In this document: positions 25,706-34,665 of the stretch, one piece after another
Numbering within the stretch: position 1 is the first letter of the stretch
Layout: each line of letters begins with the position of its first letter
Origin: Flavobacterium enshiense
GTDB lineage: Bacteria; Bacteroidota; Bacteroidia; Flavobacteriales; Flavobacteriaceae
Reading direction: 5' to 3'
NCBI RefSeq assembly: GCF_022836875.1
Contig: NZ_CP090376.1
Span: forward strand, 62,001 to 126,000
DNA: 64,000 bases
The notes under the pieces: model-generated
Seen by the model: only the letters and a program-made list of their open reading frames with translations
The model's database searches: none
What the model was told of the DNA's origin: nothing
Position numbers and translations under genes: made by a program

Positions 25706-26455
25706 TTATTTAAACTTCTTCAACGTTTCTTTCGTAAAGTCAGACAACACCAATCTTCCGCTGATGGCCGCTCTTTCGGCCAATAACGTATCCCAGTCGT
25801 CTGTACCTCTCCAAAAGATTTTCTTCATTTCCATCATCGCTTCCGGATTGTACGTACACAGATGCTCTGCAAACTTCTGAACCGCTTCATCCATTGCTTC
25901 AATACTTTCAAATACGTTCGCATATAATCCCTTCTCTTTGGCCCATGAAGCCTCATAGAAAGTATTCGCATCGATAGCGATTTGCGACATGGCTGAAACT
26001 CCCATTTTTCTTTCTATAGCAGGGCTAACCACAAACGGACCGATACCAACGTTCAGTTCGCTTAGTTTTACCGCTGCGAATTGAGTCGCCATGCAGTAGT
26101 CAGTTGAAGCGGCAATACCTACTCCCCCGCCTACGGTTTTGCCCTGAATTCTTCCGATGATGAATTTCGGACACTTGCGCATTGCGTTGATTACGTTGGC
26201 AAAACCTGAGAAAAACACTTTCCCGGTCTGCTCATCGTTAATGGTGATTAATTCTTTAAAACTGGCTCCGGCACAGAACGTTCTGTCGCCACCACTTTTT
26301 AGAATAATTACTTTTACCTCATCTTTATTTCCAACAGTGGTAATGGTTTCAGCCAATTGTGCTAAAATAGTTCCCGGCAAGGAATTCTGTTCCGGGTGGA
26401 AAAACTCTATTCTAGCGATTCCGTTTTGTATGTCGTGTTTTACGTATGCGTCCAT
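25706..26455 (-). CDS. Enoyl-CoA hydratase/isomerase family enzyme, PaaF-like
   Basis: The crotonase-fold protein has 249 residues, with the oxyanion block FCAGASFKEL and GGGVGIAASTDYCMA, then the acidic SELNVGIGP. Its place between paaZ and paaY makes 2,3-dehydroadipyl-CoA hydratase (PaaF) the best guess. paaG is present separately at 32152. Sequence is somewhat divergent from classic PaaF, for example LPGTILAQL in the region where related enzymes carry their nucleotide-binding loop. The exact reaction stays open. Confidence 0.8.
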   Translation of the reverse strand: MDAYVKHDIQNGIARIEFFHPEQNSLPGTILAQLAETITTVGNKDEVKVIILKSGGDRTFCAGASFKELITINDEQTGKVFFSGFANVINAMRKCPKFIIGRIQGKTVGGGVGIAASTDYCMATQFAAVKLSELNVGIGPFVVSPAIERKMGVSAMSQIAIDANTFYEASWAKEKGLYANVFESIEAMDEAVQKFAEHLCTYNPEAMMEMKKIFWRGTDDWDTLLAERAAISGRLVLSDFTKETLKKFK

Positions 26456-26471
26456 TAATGTTTATTTTTTT

Positions 26472-26545
26472 AGCCCCGATAAAAGTGGAAATCCTTTTCT
26501 TTTTTCCTTTAACAAAGAAAAGATTGCAACGGATAGCGGGAATAG
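26472..26545 (-). repeat. Flavo-1-like structured intergenic repeat, copy B
   Basis: On the + strand TAGCCCCGAT opens the element and GGATAGCGGGAATAGC closes it. CCCG (26475-26478) pairs with CGGG (26537-26540), where copies A and C have CCTG with CAGG, a compensatory change. The inner stem is CTTTTCTTT (26494-26502) with AAAGAAAAG (26514-26522). It lies in the gap between paaZ and the paaF-like gene. Confidence 0.65.
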
Positions 26546-26558
26546 CTTCTAATAACTT

Positions 26559-29051
26559 TTACAAAATTCCGAATTGTTCAAAATGATGGTTAAAATGTTT
26601 TACGTTCAGTAAATCCCACTCGAATTTGTCCATGATTCCGAATACGGCGTTTTTGGTTGTTGCTTCCGGATTTTCCTTGAAATACAATTCAAAAGCATCG
26701 TAAGCTTCGATCAATTTTTGCTTTGCAGTAGCCAAATCAGCATGAATCAAAACATCGGTGCTTTCTTTTTCCATCAACGGATGTTTGAAATCTTTCGGCA
26801 TCGGCTTATGATTGAAAACCATTTCGTTCACTTTTGCCAAATGTTCTGCAGGCGTGGCGATTTCGAAATCCTGAATTTCACCTGAGGCAATTCGCAAGGA
26901 TTTCTCCAGGTGCTCCACCATGTGCTGAGGCTTCATCATTCCCCACTTCGCCGTAGCGTTTTCGTTTAATTTTGCCAAGTAGTTTTCGATGTTGCTTCTG
27001 TTTATCTGTACGAACGGTGATTTCTTCTGAACCATCGTCAGGATCGTAGCAATAGCCACTAATTCGTCGTTTTGGTCGAACACTTCCACGAACCATTTCA
27101 CGATTCCGCAAGGCAATTCTTTTCCTACGCTGTCGCGCTCTATTTTCTGCTTACACGTTAAACGAACGTAAATGGTATCGTTGTGGTAAATCGGACGAAC
27201 GAAACGGCACTCTTCCAAACCGTAATTTGCCGCTACCGGTCCTTTGTTCGGATATACGAACAATCCCGCTGCAGCCGCCAAGATGAAGTACCCGTGCGCC
27301 GTACGTTTTTCGAAAATACTTCCTTTCAAAGAAGTGATATCGGTGTGCGCATAGAAATGATCCCACGTTAAGTTTGCGAAATTGATGATATCGGTATCGG
27401 TAACCGTACGTTTATGTGTTTTAAGCGACATACCAGGCTGAATATCCTCCCAATGATATTGGAACGGATGTTGTGGCGTCTCTTTATATTTTGAATTTGG
27501 CTGATAAATGCCTGTGATTTCAGTAAGTGTGGTTGGAGAACCCTGAACGGCACAACGCTGCATGTAATGCTTGATTCCGCGTACGCCTCCCATTTCTTCT
27601 CCTCCTCCTGCACGTCCAGGACCACCGTGAACCAATAAAGGCAGCGGCGAACCGTGTCCGGTGCTTTGTTTCGCATTCTCTCTGTTCAACACTAAGATTC
27701 TTCCGTGGTGAGTAGCCGCATTGATTACATAATCTTTCGCAATTTCATCAGAGTTCGTTACGATAGAAGAAACCAAGGAACCTTTACCCATTTGGGCCAA
27801 TTCAATAGCTTCGTCTAAATTCTTATATGGCATTATGGTTGAAACCGGACCGAAAGCCTCTGTTTCGTGAACCGTAAGATTTTCAAACGGGTTATCCTCA
27901 CGAAGCAACATCGGGCTAATGAAAGCACCCTTAGCATCGGCGCCAATAAGGTCTAATTTATCTAAATCACCATAAACGACCGAAGCCGTTCTGGCAATTT
28001 CTTTCACCCTGTTTTTCACTTCCTCCACCTGGTCTTTGCTTACCAAGGATCCCATGCGAACCTCTTTAAGTCTCGGATCTCCGATGGTTACTTTATCCAA
28101 TGCTTTTCCAAGCGCGATCTGAACATCCTCCACTAAGTTTTCAGGAACGATCATACGACGGATAGCCGTACATTTTTGTCCGCACTTCACGGTAATTTCG
28201 CTTCGTGCCTGACTGATGAACAAATCGAATTCAGGAGTACCCGGAACCGCATCTTCTCCCAAGATGGAAGCATTTAACGAGTCGGCTTCCATATTGAACG
28301 GAACCGCTTCGCTGATAATTCTCGGATGCGATTTCAACATGCGTCCGGTAGTTGCAGAACCCGTAAAGGTAACGACATCCTGACTTTCAATGGAATCGAT
28401 TAATGTATGAGCCGATCCGCAAATTAATTGCAGTGCACCTTCAGGCAAAATATTGGATTTAATGATTTCGCGAACAACAGCTTCCGTTAAATACGAAGTT
28501 GACGTCGCAGGTTTTACCACTGCAGGGACTCCCGCCATCCAGTTAACAGCACATTTTTCCAGCATTCCCCAAATCGGGAAGTTGAAAGCGTTGATGTGTA
28601 CCGCCACCCCTCTTTTCGGAACAAGGATGTGATGCGCCATGAATCGGCCGCCGCGTGACAAATCGATTGGATCTCCCTCTACATGGTAGGGTTGGTTTGG
28701 AAATAATTTTCGTAATGAAGCATTCGCAAACAAGTTTCCGAAACCTCCTTCAATGTCAATCCAGCTGTCCACACGGGTTGCACCGGTTCTGTAACTTATT
28801 TCGTAAAAATACTCCTTACGTTTGTTTAAATACATCGCCAGGCTTTTTATCATGTTTCCACGTTCCTGGAAGGTCATTTTACGAAGTTTTTCGCCTCCTT
28901 TGGTTCTTCCGTAATGAAGCACTTCGGCAAAATCTATCCCTTGAGTAGAAGCATTACCGATGATTTCCCCGGTTACCGAGTCAAATAACGGAACACCTTC
29001 TCCGGAACCGGTTGCCCAATTTCCTAAAATGTAATTTTCTATTTTGCTCAT
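26559..29051 (-). CDS. paaZ: PaaZ bifunctional ring-opening enzyme fused to a DinB/DUF1569-like domain
   Basis: PaaZ hydrolyses oxepin-CoA and oxidises the resulting semialdehyde. From the ATG at 29051 the protein has 830 residues. The aldehyde dehydrogenase domain is about 1-515, with catalytic Cys about 294 in VKCGQKCTAI and HINAFNFPIWGMLEK. The MaoC-type hydratase domain is about 535-680 (IINFANLTWDHFYAHTD, TAHGYFIL). The classical protein ends near 680. Here about 145 more residues follow, with WGMMKPQHMVEHLEKSL and NVKHFNHHFEQFGI, the His pattern of DinB-like DUF1569 proteins. A longer upstream frame (from 29072) is possible but less likely. Confidence 0.92.
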   Translation of the reverse strand: MSKIENYILGNWATGSGEGVPLFDSVTGEIIGNASTQGIDFAEVLHYGRTKGGEKLRKMTFQERGNMIKSLAMYLNKRKEYFYEISYRTGATRVDSWIDIEGGFGNLFANASLRKLFPNQPYHVEGDPIDLSRGGRFMAHHILVPKRGVAVHINAFNFPIWGMLEKCAVNWMAGVPAVVKPATSTSYLTEAVVREIIKSNILPEGALQLICGSAHTLIDSIESQDVVTFTGSATTGRMLKSHPRIISEAVPFNMEADSLNASILGEDAVPGTPEFDLFISQARSEITVKCGQKCTAIRRMIVPENLVEDVQIALGKALDKVTIGDPRLKEVRMGSLVSKDQVEEVKNRVKEIARTASVVYGDLDKLDLIGADAKGAFISPMLLREDNPFENLTVHETEAFGPVSTIMPYKNLDEAIELAQMGKGSLVSSIVTNSDEIAKDYVINAATHHGRILVLNRENAKQSTGHGSPLPLLVHGGPGRAGGGEEMGGVRGIKHYMQRCAVQGSPTTLTEITGIYQPNSKYKETPQHPFQYHWEDIQPGMSLKTHKRTVTDTDIINFANLTWDHFYAHTDITSLKGSIFEKRTAHGYFILAAAAGLFVYPNKGPVAANYGLEECRFVRPIYHNDTIYVRLTCKQKIERDSVGKELPCGIVKWFVEVFDQNDELVAIATILTMVQKKSPFVQINRSNIENYLAKLNENATAKWGMMKPQHMVEHLEKSLRIASGEIQDFEIATPAEHLAKVNEMVFNHKPMPKDFKHPLMEKESTDVLIHADLATAKQKLIEAYDAFELYFKENPEATTKNAVFGIMDKFEWDLLNVKHFNHHFEQFGIL

Positions 29052-29072
29052 ACCTATTTTGTTTAACCGCAA

Positions 29073-29090
29073 TCCCGATAGCTATCGGGA
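29073..29090. repeat. Perfect palindrome TCCCGATAGCTATCGGGA
   Basis: An 18-bp perfect palindrome in the gap between paaJ and paaZ. A near-copy lies at 30403. I recognise this as an intergenic palindrome often met in Flavobacteriaceae. Confidence 0.75.
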
Positions 29091-29106
29091 CGCTAAGTTT
29101 GTTTTT

Positions 29107-30309
29107 TTAAACTCTTTCAATAATTACTGCGTACCCTTGTCCTACTCCAATACACATGGTAATTAAAGCATAACGTTTTCCTGTAAGCTGTAATTCCAAT
29201 GCCGCGGAATAAGCGATTCTTGCTCCGGTTACACCCAGAGGATGCCCGATAGCGATAGCACCTCCATTAGGATTGATTCTCGGATCATCGTCCTTTAATC
29301 CCAATTCACGGATGCAAGCGATACTTTGCGAAGCGAAAGCCTCATTTAATTCTATAATGTCGATTTGATCCAAAGTAAGGCCCGCTTTTTCAAGCGCTTT
29401 TTTGGTCGCATCCACCGGTCCGATACCCATGATTCTCGGTTCTACACCTACTACGGCTGAACTTACGATTCGGGCTAACGGTTTTAAGTTGTATTTCTTA
29501 ACCGCTTCTTCTGAAGCAATGATTGTCGCAGCCGCACCATCGTTCAATCCTGATGCATTTCCGGCTGTTACGCTTCCGTCTTTTTTGAAAGCCGGACGTA
29601 ATTTTGCTAAGCCATCCATCGAAGTAGAAGGTTTAACAAACTCATCCTTGGAGAACTGGATAGGATCTCCTTTTCGCTGCGGAATTTCAACAGTTACGAT
29701 TTCTTTTGCCAATCGCCCTGAATTTTGAGCTGCAGTGGCTTTTTGTTGGCTATTTAATGCAAAAGCGTCCTGATCTTCTCTGGAAATAGCATATTTCTCA
29801 ACAAGGTTTTCGGCTGTTTCTCCCATGGCATCCGTACCGAACATAGCATGCATTTTCGGGTTGATAAAACGCCATCCGAAGCTGCTGTCGTACATTTTAC
29901 TGTCGGTTCCAAAAGCGGCAGACGGTTTTGACACCACTAAAGGTCCGCGAGTCATGTTTTCAATTCCACCTGCGATAAAAACGTGTCCGTCTCCGGCTTT
30001 GATCGCACGGTTCGCGCCGATAATCGCCGAAAGACCTGAACTGCACAAACGGTTTACGGTTTCTCCCGGAACAGTGTAGGGCAATCCCGCCAACAATAAA
30101 GACATGCGTGCTACGTTACGGTTGTCTTCTCCTGCCTGGTTGGCACATCCCATGATAACGTCGTCATAGGCGTCGGTTGGAATGTTTGGATTTTTTTCTG
30201 TTACCGCTTTGATTACCAAAGCCCCTAAATCATCCGGGCGCACCGACGCTAGGGTTCCCTGATAACTTCCGATTGGAGTACGTACTCCGTCTATGATATA
30301 TGCTTCCAT
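29107..30309 (-). CDS. paaJ: 3-oxoadipyl-CoA/3-oxo-5,6-dehydrosuberyl-CoA thiolase
   Basis: A thiolase of about 400 residues from the ATG at 30309 ([14 protein letters not shown]). The acylated Cys is about 88 in [11 protein letters not shown]. The C-terminal catalytic blocks are [20 protein letters not shown] and [13 protein letters not shown]. It performs the two thiolytic steps of the phenylacetyl-CoA pathway, giving acetyl-CoA and succinyl-CoA. The paa context picks PaaJ over a general acetyl-CoA acetyltransferase. The longer frame to 30339 adds ten residues ahead of the conserved start and is rejected. Confidence 0.93.
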   Translation of the reverse strand: MEAYIIDGVRTPIGSYQGTLASVRPDDLGALVIKAVTEKNPNIPTDAYDDVIMGCANQAGEDNRNVARMSLLLAGLPYTVPGETVNRLCSSGLSAIIGANRAIKAGDGHVFIAGGIENMTRGPLVVSKPSAAFGTDSKMYDSSFGWRFINPKMHAMFGTDAMGETAENLVEKYAISREDQDAFALNSQQKATAAQNSGRLAKEIVTVEIPQRKGDPIQFSKDEFVKPSTSMDGLAKLRPAFKKDGSVTAGNASGLNDGAAATIIASEEAVKKYNLKPLARIVSSAVVGVEPRIMGIGPVDATKKALEKAGLTLDQIDIIELNEAFASQSIACIRELGLKDDDPRINPNGGAIAIGHPLGVTGARIAYSAALELQLTGKRYALITMCIGVGQGYAVIIERV

Positions 30310-30402
30310 TTTCAGATTGCAGACAGCAGATAAAACCACCGTCTATTATATTTTATGTTCTTTTAAAACTCTAATTTCTATTCAATTCGTTTCCAAATGC
30401 CG

Positions 30403-30420
30403 TCCCGATAGCTATCGTGA
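30403..30420. repeat. Near-perfect copy of the TCCCGATAGCTATCGGGA palindrome
   Basis: The same 18-mer as at 29073 with one change (CGTGA instead of CGGGA), in the 130-base gap between paaI and paaJ. Confidence 0.7.
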
Positions 30421-30439
30421 CATTCGCTCCCGAAAAAAT

Positions 30440-30883
30440 TTATTCTTCCCATTCTTTCGGAGTACGGTAGGCAACCCCTTTAAAAAGCGCCACCAAAATG
30501 TCTCCTTTTTTCACCTCCACGATGTAGAAGGCCAGTTTATTCTTTAAGCTTTCCAGACTGGCTTCGGCAACGATGTAATCGCCTTCTTCCAGGGCTTCGA
30601 TGTGGTTAATCGAGGTCTCGATGGAAACGGCAAACCTTCCGTTGGTATTCGCGGTAAACCCGAAAGCGGTATCTGCTAACGAGTAGGCTATTCCGCCATG
30701 TGCCTTGCCCATACTGTTGAGCATTTCTTTGCGGACGGTCATACCTACTTTACAATTCCCGATTTCGCATTCCAGAATTTCGATTCCGAGCCACTGACTG
30801 AACGGATCCAGGGAAAGCATTTTAAAAGGTATTTTTTCTCCTTGCATTTTCGAGTTGGAATTTACTATTTCTTCCGTTTTCAT
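30440..30883 (-). CDS. paaI: Hydroxyphenylacetyl-CoA thioesterase
   Basis: A hot-dog fold thioesterase of 147 residues. GKAHGGIAYSLADTAFGFTAN carries the catalytic Asp and the HGG turn of the PaaI family, and FSQWLGIEILECEIG matches the N-terminal strand. PaaI rescues CoA from ring-hydroxylated dead-end thioesters. Its ATG overlaps the paaH stop by one base (TAATG). Confidence 0.92.
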   Translation of the reverse strand: MKTEEIVNSNSKMQGEKIPFKMLSLDPFSQWLGIEILECEIGNCKVGMTVRKEMLNSMGKAHGGIAYSLADTAFGFTANTNGRFAVSIETSINHIEALEEGDYIVAEASLESLKNKLAFYIVEVKKGDILVALFKGVAYRTPKEWEE

Positions 30884-32037
30884 TACACTTCAAATACTTT
30901 GTTTTCTCTGTTCATTTTGCGTAAAACCGGACTGCAGCGGTAACGGTCTTCGTGGTATTCGCCGTACAGTTCGTCTAATTTTTCAACACACCACTGGATT
31001 CCCAATTCGTTTGCCCAAGCCAATAATCCTTTTGGATAATTCACTCCTTTGGTCATGGCGTTGTCAATATCTTTGGCTGAAGCGATGTTTAAGAAGAACG
31101 CATCGGCGGCTTCATTAATCAACATTACGATTACGCGGTCGAAAATGGTTTTGGCCAACGTTGTATCTTCTGTTGGCTGCGGCATTTCCACGCTGTAATT
31201 ATAAAAACCTCTACCCGATTTTCTTCCTAAGAATCCGGCTTCGGTCAATCTTTTCTGTGTGAATGACGGTTTGTATCTCGGGTCAAAATAGAACGAAGTG
31301 AAAACCGTTTCTGTAACGGTGTAATTCACGTCATGTCCGATGAAATCCATCAGTTCGAAAGGCCCCATACGGAAACCTCCTATTGTTTTCATGCTCCAGT
31401 CGATAGTGGCAAAATCAGCATACCCTTCTTCATAAACGCGTAAAGCCTCGCTGTAGAATGGACGAGCCACGCGGTTCACGATAAATCCAGGTGTATCTTT
31501 AGCTACTGCCACTACTTTTTTCCAGTCGGAAATCGTTTGTGTTGTTTTCTGAAGTACCTCAGCACTTGTCTGAACCGCAGGAATTACCTCAACCAGTTGC
31601 ATTAATGCTGCGGGGTTGAAAAAGTGAATTCCGATAACGCGTTCCGGCTTTTGGCATGAAGCGGCGATGGATGCGATAGATAATGACGAAGTGTTGGAAG
31701 CCAAAACCGTTTCCGCAGAAACTAAAGTTTCCAATTCTGAAAATAATTTTCGCTTAATGTCCAGATTTTCGACGATAGCTTCGATAACCAAATCAGAATC
31801 CGATAAATCCTGTAATGTGGTTACATACGAAGTTGCGTTTAGAATTCTTGATTTCTCTGCGTCGTCAATTTTTCCTTTTTCCACTAATTTGGATAAGGTA
31901 TTTTTAAGGCTGGCTTTGCTTTTGGAAAGCGCCTCCTGATTGGTATCATATAATTTTACGGAACATCCGGCTGTGGCCGCCACTTGTGCAATACCGCTTC
32001 CCATCGTTCCTGAGCCTATAACTGCTACTTTCTTCAT
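30883..32037 (-). CDS. paaH: 3-hydroxyadipyl-CoA dehydrogenase
   Basis: An NAD-dependent 3-hydroxyacyl-CoA dehydrogenase of 384 residues. The dinucleotide-binding start is VAVIGSGTMGSGIAQVAA (residues 4-21). ERVIGIHFFNPAALMQLVE carries the catalytic His with Asn in FIVNRVARPFYSEAL, and the C-terminal helical domain follows. It oxidises 3-hydroxyadipyl-CoA to 3-oxoadipyl-CoA. It is in frame-coupled overlap with paaI. A 114-base gap full of repeats separates it from paaG. Confidence 0.93.
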   Translation of the reverse strand: MKKVAVIGSGTMGSGIAQVAATAGCSVKLYDTNQEALSKSKASLKNTLSKLVEKGKIDDAEKSRILNATSYVTTLQDLSDSDLVIEAIVENLDIKRKLFSELETLVSAETVLASNTSSLSIASIAASCQKPERVIGIHFFNPAALMQLVEVIPAVQTSAEVLQKTTQTISDWKKVVAVAKDTPGFIVNRVARPFYSEALRVYEEGYADFATIDWSMKTIGGFRMGPFELMDFIGHDVNYTVTETVFTSFYFDPRYKPSFTQKRLTEAGFLGRKSGRGFYNYSVEMPQPTEDTTLAKTIFDRVIVMLINEAADAFFLNIASAKDIDNAMTKGVNYPKGLLAWANELGIQWCVEKLDELYGEYHEDRYRCSPVLRKMNRENKVFEV

Positions 32038-32050
32038 TTATATTTTTAGA

Positions 32051-32100
32051 CTTTCTTAGACCTTCTTAGACCTTCTTAGACTTTCTTAGACTTTCTTAGA
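32051..32100. repeat. Tandem 10-bp repeat between paaG and paaH
   Basis: Five units of CTTTCTTAGA or CCTTCTTAGA in a row, then a single inverted copy (CTAAGAAGTCT) at about 32130, so the region can form a hairpin. It is too short and simple for CRISPR. Confidence 0.8.
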
Positions 32101-32151
32101 CTTTTCGAAATGTCTAATATTCTAACAATCTAAGAAGTCTAACGTTCTGAA

Positions 32152-32937
32152 TTAATTTCCTTTAAATTCCGGTTTTCTTTTTTCTACGAATGCGGTTACG
32201 CCTTCACTGTAATCGTCTGAAGAGCTGGCTTCAATCTGCAAATCGCTTTCCAATGCCAATTGTTCTTCCAGTGAATTCGTCATCGATTGATTTAGCAGTC
32301 TTTTTGTCAGACCTAATGCTTTAGTTGGCATCTGCGCTAAATTTTCGGCTATTTTCTTCACCTCGGCTTCGAAAGAATCGGCAGAAAAAACTTTGTAAAC
32401 CATTCCAAGGCTCATGGCTTCTTCGGCAGAAACTTTATCACCCAACATCATTAAAGCCGATGCTTTTTGAAAACCGATTAATCGTGGTAGGAAAAAAGTC
32501 CCAGCACTGTCCGGAACCAAACCGATTTTACTGAAAGCCTGAATAAAACTCGCCGATTCTACCGCCACAACGATATCACAAGCCAAAGCAATATTGGCTC
32601 CCGCACCGGCAGCAACACCGTTTACGGCAGCCACAATTGGTTTTTCGATGTTTCGGATTTTTTGGATAATCGGATTGTAGTGTTCCTCAAGTATTCTTCT
32701 GAATCCCGGATTGATCTCCGGTGTTGTTACTTCTTTTAAGTCCTGTCCGGCGCAGAATGCTTTTCCGTTTCCGGTAAGTACGATGGCGCGGACATTTGAG
32801 TCGGCAGCGCAATTTTCAAGTGTATCCTGAACCGACAAAGCCATTTCTCTGTTGAAACTGTTGAATACCTCAGGTCTGTTGAGTGCAATCCACGCAACAT
32901 TATTTTCAATCTTTACCTCAATTGAGTTTGAGCTCAT
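32152..32937 (-). CDS. paaG: 1,2-epoxyphenylacetyl-CoA isomerase
   Basis: A crotonase-fold enzyme of 261 residues. Features are FCAGQDLKEV (oxyanion), AAGAGANIALACDIVVA and SKIGLVPDSAGTFFLPR, with Asp in the position used by PaaG for isomerisation. It converts the ring epoxide to oxepin-CoA. It stands just downstream of the epoxidase subunits, in the usual gene order. Confidence 0.93.
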   Translation of the reverse strand: MSSNSIEVKIENNVAWIALNRPEVFNSFNREMALSVQDTLENCAADSNVRAIVLTGNGKAFCAGQDLKEVTTPEINPGFRRILEEHYNPIIQKIRNIEKPIVAAVNGVAAGAGANIALACDIVVAVESASFIQAFSKIGLVPDSAGTFFLPRLIGFQKASALMMLGDKVSAEEAMSLGMVYKVFSADSFEAEVKKIAENLAQMPTKALGLTKRLLNQSMTNSLEEQLALESDLQIEASSSDDYSEGVTAFVEKRKPEFKGN

Positions 32938-32954
32938 ACCTAATTTTATTTAAA

Positions 32955-32980
32955 AACCCACAGGGAAAACCCTGCGGGTT
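32955..32980. terminator. Hairpin in the paaD-paaG gap, possible attenuator
   Basis: AACCCACAGGG (32955-32965) pairs with CCCTGCGGGTT (32970-32980) with one mismatch and an AAAA loop. On the minus strand it is followed by TTTTTA, so it has the form of an intrinsic terminator inside the operon. It may equally be an inserted palindromic repeat. I cannot say whether transcription stops here. Confidence 0.5.
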
Positions 32981-32984
32981 GTTT

Positions 32985-33485
32985 TTATTTTAAACATTTA
33001 AAATAGTCAAACGGCTCCAGACAGTCCTGACACTGAAACAGTGCCTTGCAGGCCGTCGAACCAAATTGGCTAATTAGTTTTGTGTTAAACGAACCGCACT
33101 GCGGACATTTAACCAACTTCTTATTGCCCAGCAATGCTTCCTTATCCGCTTCCGCACTTAACGGAGCAGCGATACCGTATTTCTCCAGCTCGGCCCTTCC
33201 TTTCGGAGTGATCCAGTCGGTAGTCCAGGCAGGTGAAAGTACTAAGCTCACTTTCGCTTCCATCCCTTTTTCCCTGAATGCTTTTTTGATATCATCACCG
33301 ATCGCATCCATGGCAGGGCAGCCGCTGTAAGTAGGCGTAATTGCTATTTCAATGATGTCATTTTCAATATTTACAGCACGTACCACTCCCATATCCATAA
33401 TAGAAAGCACAGGAATTTCAGGATCCGAAACCGAAGCCAGAATATCCAGTAGTTTTTTATCGATATGTTGAAGTTGTTCCGTCAT
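32985..33485 (-). CDS. paaD: Phenylacetyl-CoA epoxidase assembly subunit PaaD
   Basis: The 166-residue protein has a DUF59/MIP18 domain (LASVSDPEIPVLSIMDMGVVR, TPTYSGCPAMDAI). A Cys-rich tail follows: CPQC at 127-130, then C146, C152, C155 and C164. PaaD is needed to make an active epoxidase, probably in metal-centre maturation, and is not part of the catalytic core. Confidence 0.95.
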   Translation of the reverse strand: MTEQLQHIDKKLLDILASVSDPEIPVLSIMDMGVVRAVNIENDIIEIAITPTYSGCPAMDAIGDDIKKAFREKGMEAKVSLVLSPAWTTDWITPKGRAELEKYGIAAPLSAEADKEALLGNKKLVKCPQCGSFNTKLISQFGSTACKALFQCQDCLEPFDYFKCLK

Positions 33486-33511
33486 AATGTAAGCTAAAAA
33501 AGGAAATCCTT

Positions 33512-34264
33512 TTACCAGTTCATATTAGGATAAGCGCGCTGCATGTATTGCATATCGGCTAACAAATATCCCATATGTTCGCTGTGGATACCTTGTTTTC
33601 CTCCTTTTTGGAAATATTCCATAACAGGAGTATTTAAGGTCGATTCTTCCAAAACAGCGCTTACTTTTTTATAATAAGCCTCTTTCAGTTTGGTTGTATC
33701 CACACCGATATTTTCGGCAACCATAGCTTTATCGGGATCTGTCTGATGGAACAATTCATCGGTGTACACCCATAAATCGTTAATGGCAGCTTGGATTCTA
33801 TCATGACTTTCCGCAGTTCCGTCACCTAAACGACGAATCCAATCGGAAGAAAAACGAGTATGATAACTCACTTCTTTGATTCCTTTTTCAGCAATTGCCG
33901 CCAATGTTTCGTCTTTGCTGTTTTTCAATTCTTCCAAAAGCGAAAGATGGAAAATATCAAACAAAAATTGTCTGGCGATAGAATAAGCAAAATCCGTGTT
34001 AGGCTGCTCTACCAACAATACATTCTTGTACTCTCTTTCTCTGCGTAAAAAAGCAATGGTGTCTTCAGTCGCGTTTTCACCAACTAATTTGGCAGCGTAC
34101 TGATAGTAACTACGGGTTTGTCCCAACAAATCCAAAGCCATGTTGGTCATTGCGATATCGGTTTCCAAACTCGGACCGTGACCGCAAAGTTCACCAAGGC
34201 GCTGACCTAAAATCAGAGCATTGTCTGCAATCCCGTATATGTATTGAATTAAATTGTTATTCAT
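33512..34264 (-). CDS. paaC: Phenylacetyl-CoA epoxidase structural subunit PaaC
   Basis: A ferritin-like helical protein of 250 residues (GLRLGELCGHGPSLETDIAMTNMALDLLGQ, EREYKNVLLVEQPNTDFAY, KEVSYHTRFSSDWIRRLGDG). PaaC partners PaaA in the epoxidase but lacks the full diiron ligand set. It lies 26 bases upstream of paaD. Confidence 0.95.
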   Translation of the reverse strand: MNNNLIQYIYGIADNALILGQRLGELCGHGPSLETDIAMTNMALDLLGQTRSYYQYAAKLVGENATEDTIAFLRREREYKNVLLVEQPNTDFAYSIARQFLFDIFHLSLLEELKNSKDETLAAIAEKGIKEVSYHTRFSSDWIRRLGDGTAESHDRIQAAINDLWVYTDELFHQTDPDKAMVAENIGVDTTKLKEAYYKKVSAVLEESTLNTPVMEYFQKGGKQGIHSEHMGYLLADMQYMQRAYPNMNW

Positions 34265-34281
34265 TTGAATATTTATTAAGA

Positions 34282-34308
34282 CCTACAAAGTTTTGAAAAC
34301 CTTGCAGG
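34282..34308. repeat. Palindromic repeat of the CCTGCAAGG-TTTT type
   Basis: CCTACAAAGTTTT and AAAACCTTGCAGG pair around a single G with two mismatches, in the gap between paaB and paaC. I recognise the general form as a scattered flavobacterial palindrome. Confidence 0.55.
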
Positions 34309-34316
34309 GCAATATG

Positions 34317-34598
34317 CTACATATGTTTTAGTTCGTCTGGCAGTTCGTAAAAAGTAGGGTGACGGTAAGCTTTGTCTTTTGCCGGTTCGAATAATTCAGA
34401 ACTGTCATCCGGATCTGAAGCTGTAATTTGAGCTGAAGGAACAACCCAGATACTTACACCCTCGTTTCTTCTTGTATAAACATCACGTGCGTTTTCCAGA
34501 GCCATTGTAGCATCACTGGCGTGAAGACTTCCGCAATGACGATGTTCCAATCCGTTTTTACTTCTTATAAATACTTCCCAAAGTGGCCAATTTTTCAT
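34317..34598 (-). CDS. paaB: Phenylacetyl-CoA epoxidase subunit PaaB
   Basis: The 93-residue PaaB has the signature WEVFIRSKNGLEHRHCGSLHASDATMALENARDVYTRR and IWVVPSAQI. It bridges PaaA-PaaC units in the epoxidase. Length is normal. Confidence 0.95.
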   Translation of the reverse strand: MKNWPLWEVFIRSKNGLEHRHCGSLHASDATMALENARDVYTRRNEGVSIWVVPSAQITASDPDDSSELFEPAKDKAYRHPTFYELPDELKHM

Positions 34599-34600
34599 AA

Positions 34601-34661
34601 TTATGAGTTATGAGTTATGAGTTATGAGTTTCTGAATAATTCAAAACTCATAACTTATAAC
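34601..34661. repeat. Tandem TTATGAG repeat with inverted copy
   Basis: Four units of TTATGAG (34601-34628) are followed by ACTCATAACTTATAAC, an inverted copy, in the gap between paaA and paaB. Confidence 0.75.
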
Positions 34662-34665
34662 TGAT

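Noticed and set aside
26878..27676. Several minus-strand frames inside paaZ and plus-strand frames over it
   Set aside because: All lie within the well-supported paaZ frame and show no family features.
32051..32100. Tandem repeats as a possible CRISPR array
   Set aside because: The units are 10 bases long without spacers, and there are no cas genes in the window.
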